64,000 nucleotides of DNA from Enterobacter asburiae (GCF_024599655.1 NZ_CP102247.1:2852001-2916000); one strand, 5' to 3'. Shown: positions 1 to 9,091, counted from the first letter of the stretch. Program-made: numbers and translations. The notes: generated by a model not told the origin, from the sequence alone.

Positions 1-31
1 AAGGGGCGGCAATTAGAAGAAGTTTTTTCAT
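1..31 (-). CDS. mliC: Start of mliC, C-type lysozyme inhibitor lipoprotein (partial)
   Basis: Only the first ten codons lie in the window (MKKLLLIAAP, reading leftwards from the ATG at 31-29). The hydrophobic start fits the signal peptide of MliC, a membrane-bound inhibitor of C-type lysozyme. In K-12, mliC follows anmK directly in the anmK-mliC-pdxH-tyrS order, and the position here matches. The identification rests on synteny and ten residues only; the lipobox is outside the window. Confidence 0.6.
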   Translation of the reverse strand, partial: MKKLLLIAAP

Positions 32-124
32 GGGCGTATTCCGAAGACTTTCCTGGTCCTGGAGGGCATGGCTGCCCTCCTGTTTCGTTCCATTCTAACC
101 ACGACATGCCGCGCTGAATTTCAG

Positions 125-1249
125 TTAACTCTGATTATGACGAGGATTTGCCGGGAAAATCGCCCCGAGGACACTCGCTTCACGAGCACCGGTTACCGAC
201 GGCAAGTTGCCCGGCAGTCCGGCAATGGTGCGCCAGGCGAGCCAGGCGAAGGCCAGCGCCTCCATATCATCACCGCTGATGCCGGCCTCATCGGTCGTGG
301 TCACCTCGGTACCCGGCAGTAGCCCCGCGAGGCGCGCCATCACCAGCGGGTTGCGGCTTCCTCCGCCGCACACCAGCAGGCGCTCACATCCGCCGCTGAG
401 CAGCACCTGTTCGGAAATAGACACGGCTGTGAGTTCTGCAAGCGTCGCCTGGACATCCTGCGGCGCGAGCGCCGGGAATGGCGCCAGCTGACGCTCAAGC
501 CAGCCCAGGTTGAAGTATTCACGCCCCGTGCTTTTAGGGGCAGGCAGGGCAAAATAAGGATCGCTTAGCATCGACTGCAGCAGCGGAAGAATCACTTTCC
601 CACTGCTCGCCCACTCGGCGTTTTTATCATACGGTTGACCGCACTGACGCCAGATCCAGGCATCCATTAACATATTGCCCGGGCCGGTATCGTAGCCGCG
701 GACGGGCTGCCCCGGAATGAGCATCGACAGGTTGGCAATCCCACCAATGTTGAGCACCATCCGCCGCTCTGTTGGGTGCGCCAGCAACGCCTGATGGAAC
801 GCGGGTACCAGCGGCGCGCCCTGCCCGCCAAGGGCGATATCGCGACGACGGAAATCGCCTACTACCGTCACGCCCGTCTTAGCCACAATTTGGTTGTTAT
901 CGCCGATTTGCAGGGTATGCGGGGCGTCCCCAATAGGCTCATGCCAGACCGTTTGTCCGTGACACCCGATAGCCACCACATCCTGCGGGCGAAGATGTTC
1001 TTTTTGCATCAAAGCCTGCACCGCATCCGCAAACAGCGCCCCCAGGCGGACATCAAGCTGTCCAAGCTGGGAAAGGGTTAGCTGCTGCCCCTGACAGATA
1101 CTCAGAATATCCTCTTTCAGTGAAATGGGGATTGGCCAGGTCAGGCTCGCCTGCTGTGCCACCATGTTTTCGTCAATGGCGGCCAGAACGACATCTACCC
1201 CATCCAGACTGGTGCCTGACATCACACCAATGTAGCGACCCGATTTCAT
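125..1249 (-). CDS. anmK: Anhydro-N-acetylmuramic acid kinase
   Basis: This 374-residue cytoplasmic kinase hydrolyses and phosphorylates 1,6-anhydro-MurNAc to MurNAc-6-phosphate during murein recycling. The N-terminal GVMSGTSLDGVD motif (residues 8-19) is the ATP-binding signature of the AnmK branch of the ASKHA superfamily. GDFRRRDIALGGQGAP and the late CGGGSRNP stretch are also characteristic. The length is a few residues above the K-12 protein (369). The start MKSGRYIG matches the family. mliC lies 93 bases downstream on the same strand. No missing residues were noticed. Confidence 0.97.
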   Translation of the reverse strand: MKSGRYIGVMSGTSLDGVDVVLAAIDENMVAQQASLTWPIPISLKEDILSICQGQQLTLSQLGQLDVRLGALFADAVQALMQKEHLRPQDVVAIGCHGQTVWHEPIGDAPHTLQIGDNNQIVAKTGVTVVGDFRRRDIALGGQGAPLVPAFHQALLAHPTERRMVLNIGGIANLSMLIPGQPVRGYDTGPGNMLMDAWIWRQCGQPYDKNAEWASSGKVILPLLQSMLSDPYFALPAPKSTGREYFNLGWLERQLAPFPALAPQDVQATLAELTAVSISEQVLLSGGCERLLVCGGGSRNPLVMARLAGLLPGTEVTTTDEAGISGDDMEALAFAWLAWRTIAGLPGNLPSVTGAREASVLGAIFPANPRHNQS

Positions 1250-1364
1250 GCGCTTTCCTTACGTTGCGTGGGCTAAGGACATCCACTCAACCATAAACGG
1301 CGCAGCTTTGCCATCCGGCAATAATATTTTTTAACAATGTCAGACGGGCAACACAGGCGAACCC

Positions 1365-1399
1365 TGTTTATGTCTCGTTAAGCCAAATTCAAGTACAAT
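1365..1399 (+). promoter_or_regulatory. PhoP box and -10 element of slyB
   Basis: TGTTTA at 1365-1370 and CGTTAA at 1376-1381 are separated by 5 bases and form a PhoP-type direct repeat. TACAAT at 1394-1399 follows after exactly 12 bases, the spacing of the PhoP box and -10 element in class I PhoP promoters. slyB is a known PhoPQ target. A second TATAAT at 1446-1451 may serve a PhoP-independent promoter. Confidence 0.8.
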
Positions 1400-1503
1400 T
1401 TTCCTATTGTTAGTGCAAAGATATGAACTATGGCCCCTTATGCCATATAATTTAGCCATAACGGATGCCCCACTCGGGCGTTTTTGGTGAACAGGAGATT
1501 CAA

Positions 1504-1971
1504 ATGATTTTACGTGTACTGGGCGTTTCGCTGATTGGTTTAACTCTGGCTGGCTGTGTGAATGACAGTTCACTTTCTGGCGACGTTTACAGCGCTTCTG
1601 AAGCGAAACAGGTTCAGAACGTGACTTACGGTACCGTTGTTAACGCACGTCCTGTACAGATCCAGGGGGGTGATGAAAGCAACGTAATGGGTGCAATCGG
1701 CGGTGCCGTTCTGGGTGGTTTCCTCGGTAATACCGTCGGTGGCGGCACGGGTCGCTCGCTGGCAACAGCCGCAGGCGCCGTTGCGGGTGGCGTAGCCGGC
1801 CAGGGCGTTCAGGGTGCGATGAACAAAACCCAGGGCGTAGAGCTGGAAATCCGTAAAGACGACGGCAGCACTATCATGGTTGTACAGAAACAAGGCAACA
1901 CCCGCTTCTCTGCAGGCCAGCGCGTTGTTCTGGCAAGCAACGGACGTCAGGTGACCGTTTCCCCACGTTAA
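1504..1971 (+). CDS. slyB: Outer membrane lipoprotein SlyB
   Basis: SlyB is a PhoPQ-regulated outer membrane lipoprotein that protects envelope integrity under low magnesium or antimicrobial stress. The ATG at 1504 follows AGGAG and gives 155 residues, the K-12 length; an upstream in-frame ATG would add 13 residues ahead of the signal peptide. The signal peptide ends in the lipobox LAGC (Cys18). A glycine-rich 2TM glycine-zipper segment (about residues 60-100) precedes a small C-terminal domain. In K-12 slyB faces slyA directly; here a diguanylate cyclase gene is interposed. Confidence 0.97.
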   Translation: MILRVLGVSLIGLTLAGCVNDSSLSGDVYSASEAKQVQNVTYGTVVNARPVQIQGGDESNVMGAIGGAVLGGFLGNTVGGGTGRSLATAAGAVAGGVAGQGVQGAMNKTQGVELEIRKDDGSTIMVVQKQGNTRFSAGQRVVLASNGRQVTVSPR

Positions 1972-1975
1972 TTAA

Positions 1976-2007
1976 AAATGGATGTGGCCATCGGGCCACA
2001 TCCATTT
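1976..2007 (+). terminator. slyB terminator hairpin
   Basis: A 14-bp perfect stem (1976-1989 with 1994-2007) closed by the tetraloop ATCG starts 4 bases after the slyB stop. The 3' side is AT-rich rather than a clean T run. Confidence 0.8.
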
Positions 2008-2170
2008 ACAATATATATCACTCCCACAAATATATTTACAAAATATATTCACCACACCTATTATTTACCACGGCATATATTGTTTCTGCGCAAAGTATTT
2101 AGCGCGCTAATTGATTAAACTCATCGCAATCCTCTTACCTTCATTCATTATAAAGTCGTTAAAAACCTAT

Positions 2171-3532
2171 ATGATTGCGAATCGTCGTTCTCTAAAGAGT
2201 CGTTATATCGCGTTCTGCCTCGGTTGCATTGTTGTCATCGGGATATTACAAACGCTCTATTTAAAGGTCGTTGAATGGGTACCTTCCTTTTCACCGCTTT
2301 TATTCCCTACGCTCACCATTTTTCTGCTGGTGTTCCACCTGTTTATTGCCTGTTTCATGGTGATGAAATACTGGTGTGACAGAAAACGGCTGTATCTGGT
2401 GGCCTTTGCCTTCGCCTTTGCGGGCTCCGCATTGCTGATGGTCGGAACGCTCTCCAGCTTTCCCGCCTGGCTGGACCTCTACCAGTTCAACGTGGTGAAC
2501 TACAACGATGCGATGATCTACTATATGTTCCGCCATCTCTTAATGGCGGTGCTTATCATCGTTGCGGCAATACTCTATACCACGCGCAATTATCCTCTTT
2601 CACGACTGGCGCATATCGCGATTGTAAGCGGCGAGTTTCTCTTTACGGCCTGTGCGGTGGGATTGGCCTGGATCTATTCCAGTCATTCAACATTCTTATC
2701 AATTGACCTGGTTGATAATGAAACGCGTCAGTTTATGGTTCTCTGGAGCCAGTTCATTAATATTTCATTAATTGCTTTGTGGGTGGTGACATTAGCAGCG
2801 CTGATGTTTATTACGCGCGTACGCAATTTATTTTGGGTAGGCGGTAATTTTTTGTGCGTCTGCTATATCGTCACGCTCTCAATGCTGTTGATGGGTGGAC
2901 ATGCCGAAGGTATCTCCTGGTATCGCGCCCGCTTATTTGAAACTGTCGCCACGCTGCTGATTATTTTTGTTCTGCTCTACGATGTCTTCAGGCTGTATCG
3001 CGACTCGCACGTAAAATACCAGCAGTCCTACCAGAACTCGATTCGCGACCCGCTCACGCGCCTGTACAACCGCAGTTATTTTTATGAATCATTAAAGCAG
3101 GCTCTGGATATCGCCAAACCCAGCCGCCCTGTTTCCGTCATCGTCAGCGATCTCGATCGCTTCAAGCGTATCAACGACACCTACGGGCATCTTCAGGGCG
3201 ACAAAGTCCTGCAGTTTGTCGCCAATCTGCTGATGGATTCGGTGCGCCCGCAGGATATCGCGGCCCGTATCGGTGGTGAGGAGTTTGTTCTGATGCTGGC
3301 CAACACCCCATCAGACGCGGCGTACCAGGTGGCAGAACGCATACGGTTGAAGCTGAGCAGCTTTGATCACACCAGCAGCGGCGGTCAGCTACCGGAGCCG
3401 ATCACCATCAGCATGGGGGTGTTTACGGCAACCTCCTCGTCGGTAAGCGCAGAGGAGTGCGTGGAAAGTGCCGACAAGGCAATGTATGAAGCGAAGGAGA
3501 CAGGCCGTAACCGTGTGGTCGTCTTTAAGTAA
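2171..3532 (+). CDS. Membrane-anchored diguanylate cyclase (GGDEF domain)
   Basis: The product is predicted to make cyclic di-GMP from two GTP at the inner membrane. The ATG at 2171 gives 453 residues; a TTG at 2111 would add 20. The first 270 residues hold about seven or eight hydrophobic segments, a MASE-like sensor of unassigned ligand. The GGDEF domain starts near DPLTRLYN. It carries the active-site GGEEF (368-372) and an RPQD inhibitory site exactly five residues upstream, so it looks active and feedback-controlled. Neither candidate start has a strong ribosome site. The gene lies between slyB and slyA, where K-12 has none. Confidence 0.9.
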   Translation: MIANRRSLKSRYIAFCLGCIVVIGILQTLYLKVVEWVPSFSPLLFPTLTIFLLVFHLFIACFMVMKYWCDRKRLYLVAFAFAFAGSALLMVGTLSSFPAWLDLYQFNVVNYNDAMIYYMFRHLLMAVLIIVAAILYTTRNYPLSRLAHIAIVSGEFLFTACAVGLAWIYSSHSTFLSIDLVDNETRQFMVLWSQFINISLIALWVVTLAALMFITRVRNLFWVGGNFLCVCYIVTLSMLLMGGHAEGISWYRARLFETVATLLIIFVLLYDVFRLYRDSHVKYQQSYQNSIRDPLTRLYNRSYFYESLKQALDIAKPSRPVSVIVSDLDRFKRINDTYGHLQGDKVLQFVANLLMDSVRPQDIAARIGGEEFVLMLANTPSDAAYQVAERIRLKLSSFDHTSSGGQLPEPITISMGVFTATSSSVSAEECVESADKAMYEAKETGRNRVVVFK

Positions 3533-3536
3533 AAAA

Positions 3537-3560
3537 AAGGCCTTGCTACTGCAAGGCCTT
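3537..3560 (-). terminator. Terminator between the dgc gene and slyA
   Basis: A 10-bp stem AAGGCCTTGC/GCAAGGCCTT with a 4-base loop is followed by a run of Ts on the minus strand, so it terminates slyA. On the plus strand the tail is only GTTGTTTG, giving weaker termination of the cyclase gene. Confidence 0.9.
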
Positions 3561-3568
3561 GTTGTTTG

Positions 3569-4003
3569 TCAGTCTCTCGACTGCAGCTCATGGATGTTTT
3601 GCTCCAGGCGCCCAATGAGGCTAATGAGCATTTCCAGCTCCGCCGGTGAAACACCTGACAGGATCTCACCGCGCGTTTTGGTAATCACGGCTTCCATTTC
3701 CGTAATGATAGGCGCCGCTTTCTCGGTGAGTTTAATCCGTTTCGCACGACGATCGCTGGCGCAGGTTTGCCGCGAGATCAACCCCTTCTCTTCCAGCTGG
3801 TCAAGCGTGCGCACCAGCGACGGTTGCTCAATTCCTATCGCTTTTGCCAGTTGAATTTGCGACTGATCGGGCGGCAGCTGATGGATGTTGTGCAGCGTGA
3901 CCCAATGCGTCTGTGTGAGCTCCAGAGGTTTCAGGCGATGGTCAATCAGAGCACGCCAGACGCGTACCAACCTTGCCAGATCAGAACCTAATGGCGATTC
4001 CAA
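3569..4003 (-). CDS. slyA: MarR-family transcriptional regulator SlyA
   Basis: SlyA is a dimeric winged-helix MarR-family protein that counteracts H-NS silencing and controls envelope and virulence genes. Nearly every residue of the first 100 matches K-12 SlyA, including the winged-helix core. I chose the TTG at 4003: AAGGAG lies 6 bases before it but abuts the ATG at 4009, which would give 146 residues. The TTG start gives 144 residues, as in K-12. The divergent neighbour is the ydhIJK efflux operon. Confidence 0.95.
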   Translation of the reverse strand: MESPLGSDLARLVRVWRALIDHRLKPLELTQTHWVTLHNIHQLPPDQSQIQLAKAIGIEQPSLVRTLDQLEEKGLISRQTCASDRRAKRIKLTEKAAPIITEMEAVITKTRGEILSGVSPAELEMLISLIGRLEQNIHELQSRD

Positions 4004-4195
4004 TTTCATCTCCTTATAATTAGCTTGCTAAGTTATTATACTGATTTTAGAATAGTGTGCAGCATTTGTATTGCCAAAACAAATGCAATACTGCATTCAT
4101 CGAACTTAAAAGTATGACTTACACTGAATTGTGATGCTTCATCATACTAAGACAAGCCAACGCGGCATTCTGTTCACTGCAAAGGATTTCTGCCC

Positions 4196-4432
4196 GTGAC
4201 GTTTTTTCATCGCTCAGAGGGTTTACCCCTTCAGGACCTGATCTTCGGTGCGTCAGTCTACTTTCCTCCCCTGTTTAAGGCCGTTCTGGTGGGCTTTATT
4301 CTCTGGCTCATCGCGCATCGTCTGCTTCGCGACTGGATGTACTCCGGCGAAGTCTGGCATCCCATGCTGATGGATCTTTCCCTGTTTGCCCTCTCCGTAA
4401 GCCTGGGCCTTGTCGTTTTGACTGCGTGGTGA
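4196..4432 (+). CDS. ydhI: Small DUF1656 membrane protein YdhI
   Basis: A 78-residue inner-membrane protein with two predicted membrane segments (about residues 24-42 and 55-77), belonging to the DUF1656 family that accompanies AaeA/AaeB-type efflux pairs. The GTG start at 4196 lies 9 bases after AAAGGA. Its stop is 2 bases before the ydhJ ATG, so the two are probably translationally coupled. The precise role is unknown. It opens the ydhIJK operon, divergent from slyA. Confidence 0.92.
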   Translation: MTFFHRSEGLPLQDLIFGASVYFPPLFKAVLVGFILWLIAHRLLRDWMYSGEVWHPMLMDLSLFALSVSLGLVVLTAW

Positions 4433-4434
4433 AT

Positions 4435-5295
4435 ATGTCCCTGAAAACGTTAAAATACTTTTCCACCCTGTTTGTCCTTGCCCTCGCGCTGGTTGCGGGC
4501 TGGTGGATGTGGAATTTTTATATGCAGTCGCCCTGGACGCGTGACGGCAAAGTTCGTGCTGAACAGGTCAGCATCACCCCTCAGGTGTCGGGAAGCATCA
4601 CGACGCTGTTGGTCAAGGATAACCAGTTCGTCAAAAAGGGAGAGGTTTTATTCCGAATTGACGACACCCCGTACCACATTGCGATTCTGAACGCCCAGGC
4701 GCAGCTGGCGAAAGCCCAGTCGGATCTGGCAAAGGCAAACAACGAGGCCAACCGCCGCCGTCACCTGTCGCAAAACTACATCTCAGCGGAAGATTTAGAC
4801 ACCGCGAATATTAACGTTAAGGCTATGCAGGCGAGCGTCAACGTGGCGGAGGCGACCCTTAAGCAGGCGCAGTGGCAACTGACCCAAACCGTGATTACGG
4901 CACCGGTCGATGGATGGGTGACCAACCTCTCCGCCCGCGTGGGTAACTACGCCACTACCGGCCAGCCGGTTTTTGCCCTCGTCGACAGCCACTCCTTCTA
5001 CGTCGTGGGCTATTTCGAAGAGACCAAGCTTCGCCATATTCGCGAGGGATCGCCCGCCGCGATAACGCTTTACAGCGGCTCGCAAAAGTTACAGGGTCAC
5101 GTATCCAGCATTGGCCGGGCCATTTACGATCAAAGCGTTGAAACGGATTCAGGGCTGGTGCCGGACATTAAGCCGAACGTTCCCTGGGTGCGTCTGGCCC
5201 AGCGCGTGCCGGTTCGCGTAGAATTTGATCGTTTGCCGGAGGACATTACCCTGGTATCCGGCACCACCTGCACCGTCTCCATCGGAACCCGCTAA
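4435..5295 (+). CDS. ydhJ: HlyD-family periplasmic adaptor YdhJ
   Basis: A membrane-fusion protein linking an inner-membrane exporter to the outer membrane, similar to AaeA. The ATG at 4435 gives 286 residues (285 in K-12); an in-frame GTG at 4426 overlaps the ydhI stop and is less likely. An N-terminal membrane anchor (about residues 10-28) is followed by a lipoyl/barrel-sandwich half (VSITPQVSG), a short alpha-hairpin rich in Ala/Gln (about 85-150), and a beta-barrel. The last base of its stop is the first base of the ydhK ATG. The substrate is unknown. Confidence 0.93.
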   Translation: MSLKTLKYFSTLFVLALALVAGWWMWNFYMQSPWTRDGKVRAEQVSITPQVSGSITTLLVKDNQFVKKGEVLFRIDDTPYHIAILNAQAQLAKAQSDLAKANNEANRRRHLSQNYISAEDLDTANINVKAMQASVNVAEATLKQAQWQLTQTVITAPVDGWVTNLSARVGNYATTGQPVFALVDSHSFYVVGYFEETKLRHIREGSPAAITLYSGSQKLQGHVSSIGRAIYDQSVETDSGLVPDIKPNVPWVRLAQRVPVRVEFDRLPEDITLVSGTTCTVSIGTR

Positions 5296-7328
5296 TGAAG
5301 CTTCAGGGGCTCGCCTGGCACAACACGCCGTGGATGAAAGCGACGCGTCCCCAATGGCGCTACGCGCTGCGTAACGGCATTGCCATGTGCCTTGCGCTGA
5401 CCGTCGCCTACTATCTGAACCTGGATGAACCCTACTGGGCGATGACGTCCGCAGCGGTGGTCAGTTTCCCAACGGTCGGCGGGGTGATCAGTAAAAGCCT
5501 TGGCCGTATCGCAGGCAGCCTGCTCGGCGCCACCGCGGCGTTAATTATCGCGGGCCATACGCTAAACGATCCGTGGCTGTTCCTGCTGAGCATGGCGGCA
5601 TGGCTGGGATGCTGTACCTGGGCCTGCGCCCATTTTACCAATAACGTCGCCTACGCGTTCCAGCTGGCGGGCTATACCGCCGCCATTATCGCCTTTCCGG
5701 TGGTAAACGTGCTCGACACCACCGAGCTGTGGGATATCGCGCAGGCGCGCGTCTGCGAAGTGATTGTCGGGATCCTCAGCGGCGGCTTTATGATGATGAT
5801 CCTTCCCAGCACGTCCGACGGCACCGCGCTCATCACCGCGCTGAGAACCATGCATACCCGACTGCTGGAGCACGCGAGCCTGCTGTGGCAACCGGATACC
5901 AGCGACGACATCCGCCTCGCGCATGAAAAGGTTATCGGACAGATCCTGACCATGAATCTGTTGCGTATTCAGGCGTTCTGGAGCCACTACCGCTTTCGCC
6001 GTCAGAACACCCTGCTTAACTATTTGCTGCACCAGCAGCTGCGCATGACCAGTGCCATCTCCAGCCTGCGCCGGATGCTGCTCAACTGGCCGACGCCGCC
6101 TGAAAACACCCGTGCCGTGATAGAAGCGCTACTCGCGGCCCTTGCGCGCCCAGATGCGGACATCTACACCGTGGCGCGGATTATCGCCCCGCTCGCCCCG
6201 GCTGATGAGAACGACTACCGCCATCGCGCCTTCTGGCAGCGCCTGAATTACTTTTGTCGGCTGTACCTGCGCAGCAGTCGCTGGATCGCGTCCGTCGAAA
6301 ATGCCACCCCATTAACGGAGTTCAACGTCCCCGGCAGCCCGGCACTCGCACGCCATACCGACTACCTGGAAGCGCTGTGGAGCGGTTTTCGCACCTTCTG
6401 CGCGCTGATGCTGGTAGGAGCGTGGAGCATTACCACGCAATGGGAGTCCGGCACGGCGGCCCTGACGCTTGCCGCCATCAGCTGCGTGCTTTACTCCGTC
6501 GCGGCCTCGCCGTTCAACTCGCTTACGCTCCTGCTGCGCACGCTGGTGCTGCTGTCGCTGTTCAGCTTTGTGGTGAAGTTTGGCCTGATGGTGCAGATAA
6601 GCGATCTGTGGCAGTTCCTGCTGTTTCTGTTTCCCCTGTTAACCACCATGCAGCTTCTGAAGCTGCAAATGCCCAAACTGGCGGGTCTCTGGGGACAGCT
6701 GATTGTCTTTATGGGGTCGTTTATCTCCGTGACGAATCCCCCGGTTTACGATTACGCCGACTTTCTCAATGACAACCTGGCGAAGATCCTGGGCGTGGGG
6801 CTGGCGTGGCTGGCTTTCGCGGTGCTGCGTCCCGGCTCCGATGCCCGCAAGAGCCGCAGGCATATTCGGGAGTTACGCAGAGGGTTTGTCGACCAGCTCA
6901 GCCGTAAACCGCATCTGGGTGAAAACGAGTATGAATCGCTGGTGTATCACCACGTCAGCCAGCTGAATAACAGCCAGGACGCGCTGTCGCGGCGCTGGCT
7001 GCTGCGCTGGGGCGTGGTGCTGTTGAACTGCTCGCACGTGGTCTGGCAGCTTCGCGCGTGGGAAACGCGCTCCGATCCGCTGTCGCAGGTTCGTGATGTT
7101 TGCATCTCCCTGCTGCGCGATGTGATGAGCGAGCGCGGCGTCCAGCAGCGGCCGCTGGAAACCACGCTGAATGAACTGCAGCGGATCTGCGATACGCTGG
7201 CACGGCATCATCTGCCCGCAGCCCGTGATTTGGCCTCGATAATCTGGCGCCTGCACTGCTCGCTGTCGCAGCTGGAACAGGCCCCGCCGCCGGGTACGAT
7301 TGGGGATCAGATCACGCCGCACGCATAG
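5295..7328 (+). CDS. ydhK: FUSC-family inner-membrane transporter YdhK
   Basis: A 677-residue protein of the fusaric acid resistance/AaeB family, predicted to export aromatic or similar toxic compounds with YdhJ. It has two blocks of membrane helices (about residues 25-170 and 360-510), each followed by a large cytoplasmic region, the usual duplicated FUSC layout. The start overlaps the ydhJ stop as TAATG, so translation is coupled. The 3' end overlaps the convergent sodC by 22 bases. No frameshift was seen. The substrate cannot be deduced. Confidence 0.93.
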   Translation: MKLQGLAWHNTPWMKATRPQWRYALRNGIAMCLALTVAYYLNLDEPYWAMTSAAVVSFPTVGGVISKSLGRIAGSLLGATAALIIAGHTLNDPWLFLLSMAAWLGCCTWACAHFTNNVAYAFQLAGYTAAIIAFPVVNVLDTTELWDIAQARVCEVIVGILSGGFMMMILPSTSDGTALITALRTMHTRLLEHASLLWQPDTSDDIRLAHEKVIGQILTMNLLRIQAFWSHYRFRRQNTLLNYLLHQQLRMTSAISSLRRMLLNWPTPPENTRAVIEALLAALARPDADIYTVARIIAPLAPADENDYRHRAFWQRLNYFCRLYLRSSRWIASVENATPLTEFNVPGSPALARHTDYLEALWSGFRTFCALMLVGAWSITTQWESGTAALTLAAISCVLYSVAASPFNSLTLLLRTLVLLSLFSFVVKFGLMVQISDLWQFLLFLFPLLTTMQLLKLQMPKLAGLWGQLIVFMGSFISVTNPPVYDYADFLNDNLAKILGVGLAWLAFAVLRPGSDARKSRRHIRELRRGFVDQLSRKPHLGENEYESLVYHHVSQLNNSQDALSRRWLLRWGVVLLNCSHVVWQLRAWETRSDPLSQVRDVCISLLRDVMSERGVQQRPLETTLNELQRICDTLARHHLPAARDLASIIWRLHCSLSQLEQAPPPGTIGDQITPHA

Positions 7329-7825
7329 CGTGCCCCGCCGCCACCGAGCGGTTTAGGGCTATCGGACATGTTATCGCCACCGACATGAATCATCAGCGCT
7401 TTGCCTTTCACCTCATCCAGCTTTTTCAGTCGCGGTGCGACAACGGGATCGGTGGCTTTACCATCGTTATTCACCACCAGCACAGGCAGATCGCCTAAAT
7501 GCCCCATGCCATCCGGGCCTTCATGCTTGCCGGAATGCTGCGGATCGAGGTGACCCCCGGCCGCTTCCGCCGCCGACGGTTTGCCCTCTTTTAAAGCGGG
7601 CTGGCAGCTGCCTTTGGCGTGAACATGGAAACCATGTTCACCGGGAGGGAGGGCTTTGAGGTTGGGGGCAAACTCCAGTCCTTTATCGGTTTCAGTGATT
7701 TTCACCGTTCCGATGGACTGACCCACACCCTGTGAGGTGACGAGATTCATTTCCACTTCGTCACTGGCTGCCTGCGCCCCTGCGCAAACAACCAGCGTGA
7801 CCAGTGCCAGAGCAAAACGCTTCAT
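7307..7825 (-). CDS. sodC: Periplasmic Cu/Zn superoxide dismutase
   Basis: This protein dismutates superoxide in the periplasm. The 172-residue precursor has a signal peptide with a cut after AGAQA. HGFHVHAKGSC supplies copper ligands and the first cysteine of the conserved disulfide; later HLDPQHSGKHEGPDGMGHLGD supplies zinc and bridging histidines. MIHVGGDNMSD, the arginine of GGGARYACG and the second cysteine complete the site. It is convergent with ydhK and overlaps its end. Confidence 0.96.
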   Translation of the reverse strand: MKRFALALVTLVVCAGAQAASDEVEMNLVTSQGVGQSIGTVKITETDKGLEFAPNLKALPPGEHGFHVHAKGSCQPALKEGKPSAAEAAGGHLDPQHSGKHEGPDGMGHLGDLPVLVVNNDGKATDPVVAPRLKKLDEVKGKALMIHVGGDNMSDSPKPLGGGGARYACGVI

Positions 7826-7906
7826 AATGACCTCCGCGGGTTATTTTTTGCCCCTTAAGTGTATACCAGGGGCAAAGATTTCACCGGAAAGTCACCTTCA
7901 TGCGGT

Positions 7907-8803
7907 TTATGGTACGTCGTAACCCAGCGCGGCCTTGCGGATGCGGAACCACTGCTGACGGGTCATCTGCAGCTCTTCAGCCGCCAGCGCAGAACGCACG
8001 CGCTCAATTTTGCCGGAACCGATAATCGGCAGCGGTTTTGACGGCAGGCGCAGGATCCACGCGTAAACCACCTGCTCGATGCTCTCGGCGTTCAGCTCGC
8101 GGGCGATGGTTTCAAGCTCGTTGCGCAGCGGCTGGAATTCATCATCATTAAACAGACGTCCGCCCCCCAGGCACGACCAGGCCATCGGGCGAATGCGCAG
8201 CTGCTGCAGCTGATCGAGGGTACCGTCCAGCAGCAGCGGCTGGTGTACCGGGGAGATCTCAACCTGGTTAGTGGCCAGGGTAAACGGCAGACGCGACTGA
8301 AGCAGCGCAAACTGTGCCGGGGTAAAGTTAGACACGCCGAAGTGACGCACTTTCCCACTCTGGTGCAGGTTCAGGAAGGCTTCCGCCACCTCATCGGCAT
8401 CCATCAGCGGGTCGGGGCGGTGGATTAACAGCAGGTCAATACGGTCGGTCGCCAGATTGACCAGCGACTGCTCGGCGCTCTTGATGATGTGTGCGCTGTC
8501 GGTGATGTAATGACCGAGGGCGTGCTCAGGTTTTGCCGTGGTGGCAATCCCACACTTCGTGACGATCTCCATGCGATCGCGGAGTGCCGGAACCAGCTTG
8601 AGCGCCTCGCCGAACGCGGCCTCGCACTGGTAGCCACCGTAAATATCCGCATGATCGACCGTGGTGATGCCTAAATCGAGGTGCTCTTCAATAAAGCTCG
8701 CCAGCTGGAGGGGGGACATATTCCAGTCCATCAGGCGCCAGTAGCCCATAACAAAACGGGAGAATTCTGGCCCCTGGGGGGCAAGGGTAATTCGCTGAAC
8801 CAT
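7907..8803 (-). CDS. ydhF: Aldo/keto reductase YdhF
   Basis: A 298-residue cytoplasmic NADPH-dependent oxidoreductase of the aldo-keto reductase superfamily, with a single TIM barrel. The catalytic tetrad is visible: Asp and Tyr in TTVDHADIYGGY, Lys in IVTKCG, and His in LLIHRPDPL. GSGKIERV near the end belongs to the cofactor pocket. The length matches K-12 YdhF (298). The natural substrate is unknown. It is followed by sodC at 81 bases and preceded by ydhL at 48 bases on the same strand. Confidence 0.95.
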   Translation of the reverse strand: MVQRITLAPQGPEFSRFVMGYWRLMDWNMSPLQLASFIEEHLDLGITTVDHADIYGGYQCEAAFGEALKLVPALRDRMEIVTKCGIATTAKPEHALGHYITDSAHIIKSAEQSLVNLATDRIDLLLIHRPDPLMDADEVAEAFLNLHQSGKVRHFGVSNFTPAQFALLQSRLPFTLATNQVEISPVHQPLLLDGTLDQLQQLRIRPMAWSCLGGGRLFNDDEFQPLRNELETIARELNAESIEQVVYAWILRLPSKPLPIIGSGKIERVRSALAAEELQMTRQQWFRIRKAALGYDVP

Positions 8804-8851
8804 AACATTTTCCTCAAGGACGTAATGTCATGAGTATACGCAATTACCGTG

Positions 8852-9091
8852 TTAAAAAAGTGAAGGTTGCTGCGGTTCTTCGGTCTCACCGGCTTTGTTT
8901 GCGCGTATTTTGCGCAGAAAACGCTGTCGGCAGAGGCGTAGCACCTCCTGCTTCTGCGTGTCGCTAAAGTTTTGCCAGTTAAAACGCTCATCACGGGTAC
9001 GCATGCACCCGCGGCAATATCCGCGTTCATCGACCTGACAAATACCCCGGCACGGGCTCTGGATGGGGAAAAACTCCAGCTGCTCTGCCAC
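8852..9091 (-). CDS. ydhL: DUF1289 protein YdhL
   Basis: A 79-residue cytoplasmic protein of unknown function. The Cys pattern CRGIC...RGYCRGC is the conserved DUF1289 signature and may bind zinc or an iron-sulfur cluster (inference). I placed the start at the GTG at 9091 (MAEQLEFFP), five bases after GGGAGG; a GTG two codons upstream overlaps that ribosome site. This start gives the same length as K-12 YdhL. It is divergent from the eptA-like gene. Confidence 0.92.
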   Translation of the reverse strand: MAEQLEFFPIQSPCRGICQVDERGYCRGCMRTRDERFNWQNFSDTQKQEVLRLCRQRFLRKIRANKAGETEEPQQPSLF

